The position numbers and the translations under genes are program-made. Under the pieces are notes generated by a model, which made no database searches, was not told where the DNA came from, and saw only the letters and a program-made list of their open reading frames with translations. Shown here piece after piece: positions 5,981-7,485 of a DNA stretch of 7,485 nt. Numbering within the stretch: the stretch's first letter is position 1; each line of letters begins with the position of its first letter. This DNA comes from Scytonema sp. UIC 10036 (GTDB taxonomy: Bacteria > Cyanobacteriota > Cyanobacteriia > Cyanobacteriales > Nostocaceae), in NCBI RefSeq assembly GCF_009725235.1, contig NZ_WJFC01000347.1, positions 1-7,485 on the forward strand, written 5' to 3'.

Positions 5981-7462
5981 ATGCTCAGTACTTTAATTTT
6001 GTTGCCATTGCTAGGTGCGGCATTCATCAGTTTTTTACCTTTTGGAATGACTCCAAAAGCTAGTAAGAGATTTGCTTTGGTCATTGCCAGTGTGATTTTC
6101 ATTTGGACATTAGTACTGGCAAGTTTGTTTAACCTCTCAGAAGTCAATCAACAATTCACCGAGTTTTTGCCTTGGATAGAGACTCTAGGTTTAAACTATC
6201 GTCTTGGAATAGATGGTTTGTCGTTACCGTTGGTACTTTTGAACGGGTTGCTAACTGGTATTGCCATCTACAGTAGCGATACAGAAATTAGTCGTCCTCG
6301 CTTTTACTACTCCTTACTCCTACTCTTAAATGCAGGGGTTAATGGAGCTTTTATCGCACAAGATTTACTGCTGTTTTTCCTGTTTTATGAAATAGAACTT
6401 ATTCCCCTATACCTATTGATAGCTATTTGGGGTGGACAAAAACGCGGTTATGCAGCTACTAAATTTCTCATATACACTGCTGTTTCTGGAATCATCATTT
6501 TAGCGAGTTTTCTCGGTATCGTTTGGCTGAGCGGTTCTTCTAGCTTTGCGTTGGATGCCATAAGTACCCAAACTTTAACATTAGAAACTCAAGTTCTATT
6601 GCTGTTAGGAATCTTAATTGGTTTTGGCATCAAAATTCCCTTAGTTCCCCTACATACTTGGTTACCCGATGCTCACGTTGAAGCTTCCACACCTGTTTCG
6701 GTGCTGTTAGCCGGGGTGCTGCTCAAGTTGGGAACTTATGGTTTGCTCAGATTTGGAATGAACTTGTTACCAGAGGGTTGGCATTATCTCGCCCCCGCAC
6801 TGGCAACTTGGGCAGTCGTGAGCGTACTTTATGGCTCATCTTGTGCGATCGCCCAAAAAGATATGAAGAAAATGGTGGCATATAGTTCCATAGGACACAT
6901 GGGCTATGTGCTTCTTGCAGCTGCGGCAGCAACACCGCTCAGTGTTTTGGGAACTATGTTGCAAATGATCAGCCACGGGTTAATTTCTGCGCTTTTGTTT
7001 TTACTTGTGGGAATTGTCTATAAAAAAGCCGGTAGCCGTGACTTAGATACTTTGCGAGGGCTGCTCAATCCCGAACGAGGAATGCCAGTGATTGGAAGTT
7101 TGATGGTGTTGGGCGTTATGGCAAGTGCTGGTATACCGGGCATGGTAGGGTTTATTTCTGAATTCATCGTTTTTCGCAGCAGTTTTGCAGTGTTTCCAGT
7201 GCAAACCCTTCTATCCATGATTGGTACGGGTTTAACAGCTGTTTACTTCTTGCTGCTCACAAACCGTGCCTTTTTTGGACGCTTATCCCCACAGGTTTCA
7301 AATTTACCTCGTGTTTCTTGGGCAGAACGTGCGCCTGCAGTTGTATTAGCAGTGCTGATTGTGATTTATGGTATCCAACCCAATTGGTTAGCACGTTGGA
7401 GTGAACCGACAATCGCAGCAATGATAGCTGCACCCAGTACTGTTGTGTCTACTAGAGATTAG
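5981..7462 (+). CDS. ndhD4: NdhD4, NDH-1MS'-type CO2-uptake NAD(P)H dehydrogenase subunit
   Basis: A 493-residue membrane protein of the NuoM antiporter-like family, a proton-channel subunit lying next to NdhF in the membrane arm of NDH-1. Key residues are present: Glu137 (FYEIELIPLYLL), Lys218 in GIKIPLVPLHTWLPDAHVEA, Lys249, His306, His332 and Glu394 in FISEF. The length is typical of NdhD. With NdhF4 and a CupB protein it would form the constitutive CO2-converting NDH-1MS' complex; the choice of D4 over D3 rests on gene order. The ATG directly follows a heptamer array that provides its AAAGGA ribosome binding site. No terminator is seen after the TAG before the window ends, and cupB is expected downstream. 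Confidence 0.93.
   Translation: MLSTLILLPLLGAAFISFLPFGMTPKASKRFALVIASVIFIWTLVLASLFNLSEVNQQFTEFLPWIETLGLNYRLGIDGLSLPLVLLNGLLTGIAIYSSDTEISRPRFYYSLLLLLNAGVNGAFIAQDLLLFFLFYEIELIPLYLLIAIWGGQKRGYAATKFLIYTAVSGIIILASFLGIVWLSGSSSFALDAISTQTLTLETQVLLLLGILIGFGIKIPLVPLHTWLPDAHVEASTPVSVLLAGVLLKLGTYGLLRFGMNLLPEGWHYLAPALATWAVVSVLYGSSCAIAQKDMKKMVAYSSIGHMGYVLLAAAAATPLSVLGTMLQMISHGLISALLFLLVGIVYKKAGSRDLDTLRGLLNPERGMPVIGSLMVLGVMASAGIPGMVGFISEFIVFRSSFAVFPVQTLLSMIGTGLTAVYFLLLTNRAFFGRLSPQVSNLPRVSWAERAPAVVLAVLIVIYGIQPNWLARWSEPTIAAMIAAPSTVVSTRD
6845..6852. repeat. HIP1 octamer GCGATCGC
   Basis: A second copy of the cyanobacterial HIP1 palindrome, within ndhD4. Confidence 0.9.
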
Positions 7463-7485
7463 GGGATAGGGGGTAGGGACTGGGG
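7462..7485 (+). repeat. G-rich repeat with four G tracts after ndhD4
   Basis: Starting at the last base of the ndhD4 stop codon, four G runs of lengths 4, 5, 3 and 4 are separated by ATA, TA and ACT. This meets the common G-quadruplex pattern on the sense strand. It is probably the start of another short tandem repeat cut by the window edge. Confidence 0.65.

Overview
This window is from a beta-cyanobacterium, most likely a filamentous, heterocyst-type (Nostocales-like) genome. The evidence is a beta-carboxysome shell operon, cyanobacterial CO2-uptake NDH-1 subunits, two HIP1 octamers (GCGATCGC), and abundant short tandem repeats with a 7-base period between genes. No species can be named from the sequence alone.

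Left half, minus strand (about 40-3269): the main carboxysome operon, transcribed ccmK2 > ccmK1 > ccmL > ccmM. ccmN would be expected next, beyond base 1, but is not visible. CcmK2 and CcmK1 are hexameric facet proteins, CcmL is the pentameric vertex protein, and CcmM is the scaffold that gathers Rubisco. CcmM keeps the gamma-carbonic-anhydrase zinc histidines and has three Rubisco-small-subunit-like modules. A strong internal ribosome binding site plus GTG marks the probable start of the short CcmM isoform.

Middle (3270-3899): a 630-base divergent regulatory region. It holds a near-perfect Shine-Dalgarno before a possible 16-codon leader ORF, an intrinsic-terminator-like hairpin reading rightward, and two small hairpins just upstream of ndhF4.

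Right half, plus strand (3900-7462): ndhF4 and ndhD4, the distal proton-pumping subunits of a CO2-converting NDH-1 complex (NDH-1MS' type). cupB would be expected next. The two halves form one functional unit: NDH-1MS' converts CO2 to bicarbonate in the cytosol, and the carboxysome converts it back to CO2 at Rubisco.

The most unusual feature is the heptanucleotide repeats. Different 7-base families occupy most junctions except ccmK1-ccmL. One array forms a telomere-like GGGATTT tract upstream of ccmK1. Two arrays face each other and could fold into a 30-bp helix between ccmK2 and ccmK1. One array runs into the 3' end of ndhF4 and gives the protein a heptapeptide-repeat tail. The next array supplies the ribosome binding site of ndhD4. 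I found no wholly new gene system; the novelty here lies in how repeats have been absorbed into known operons.
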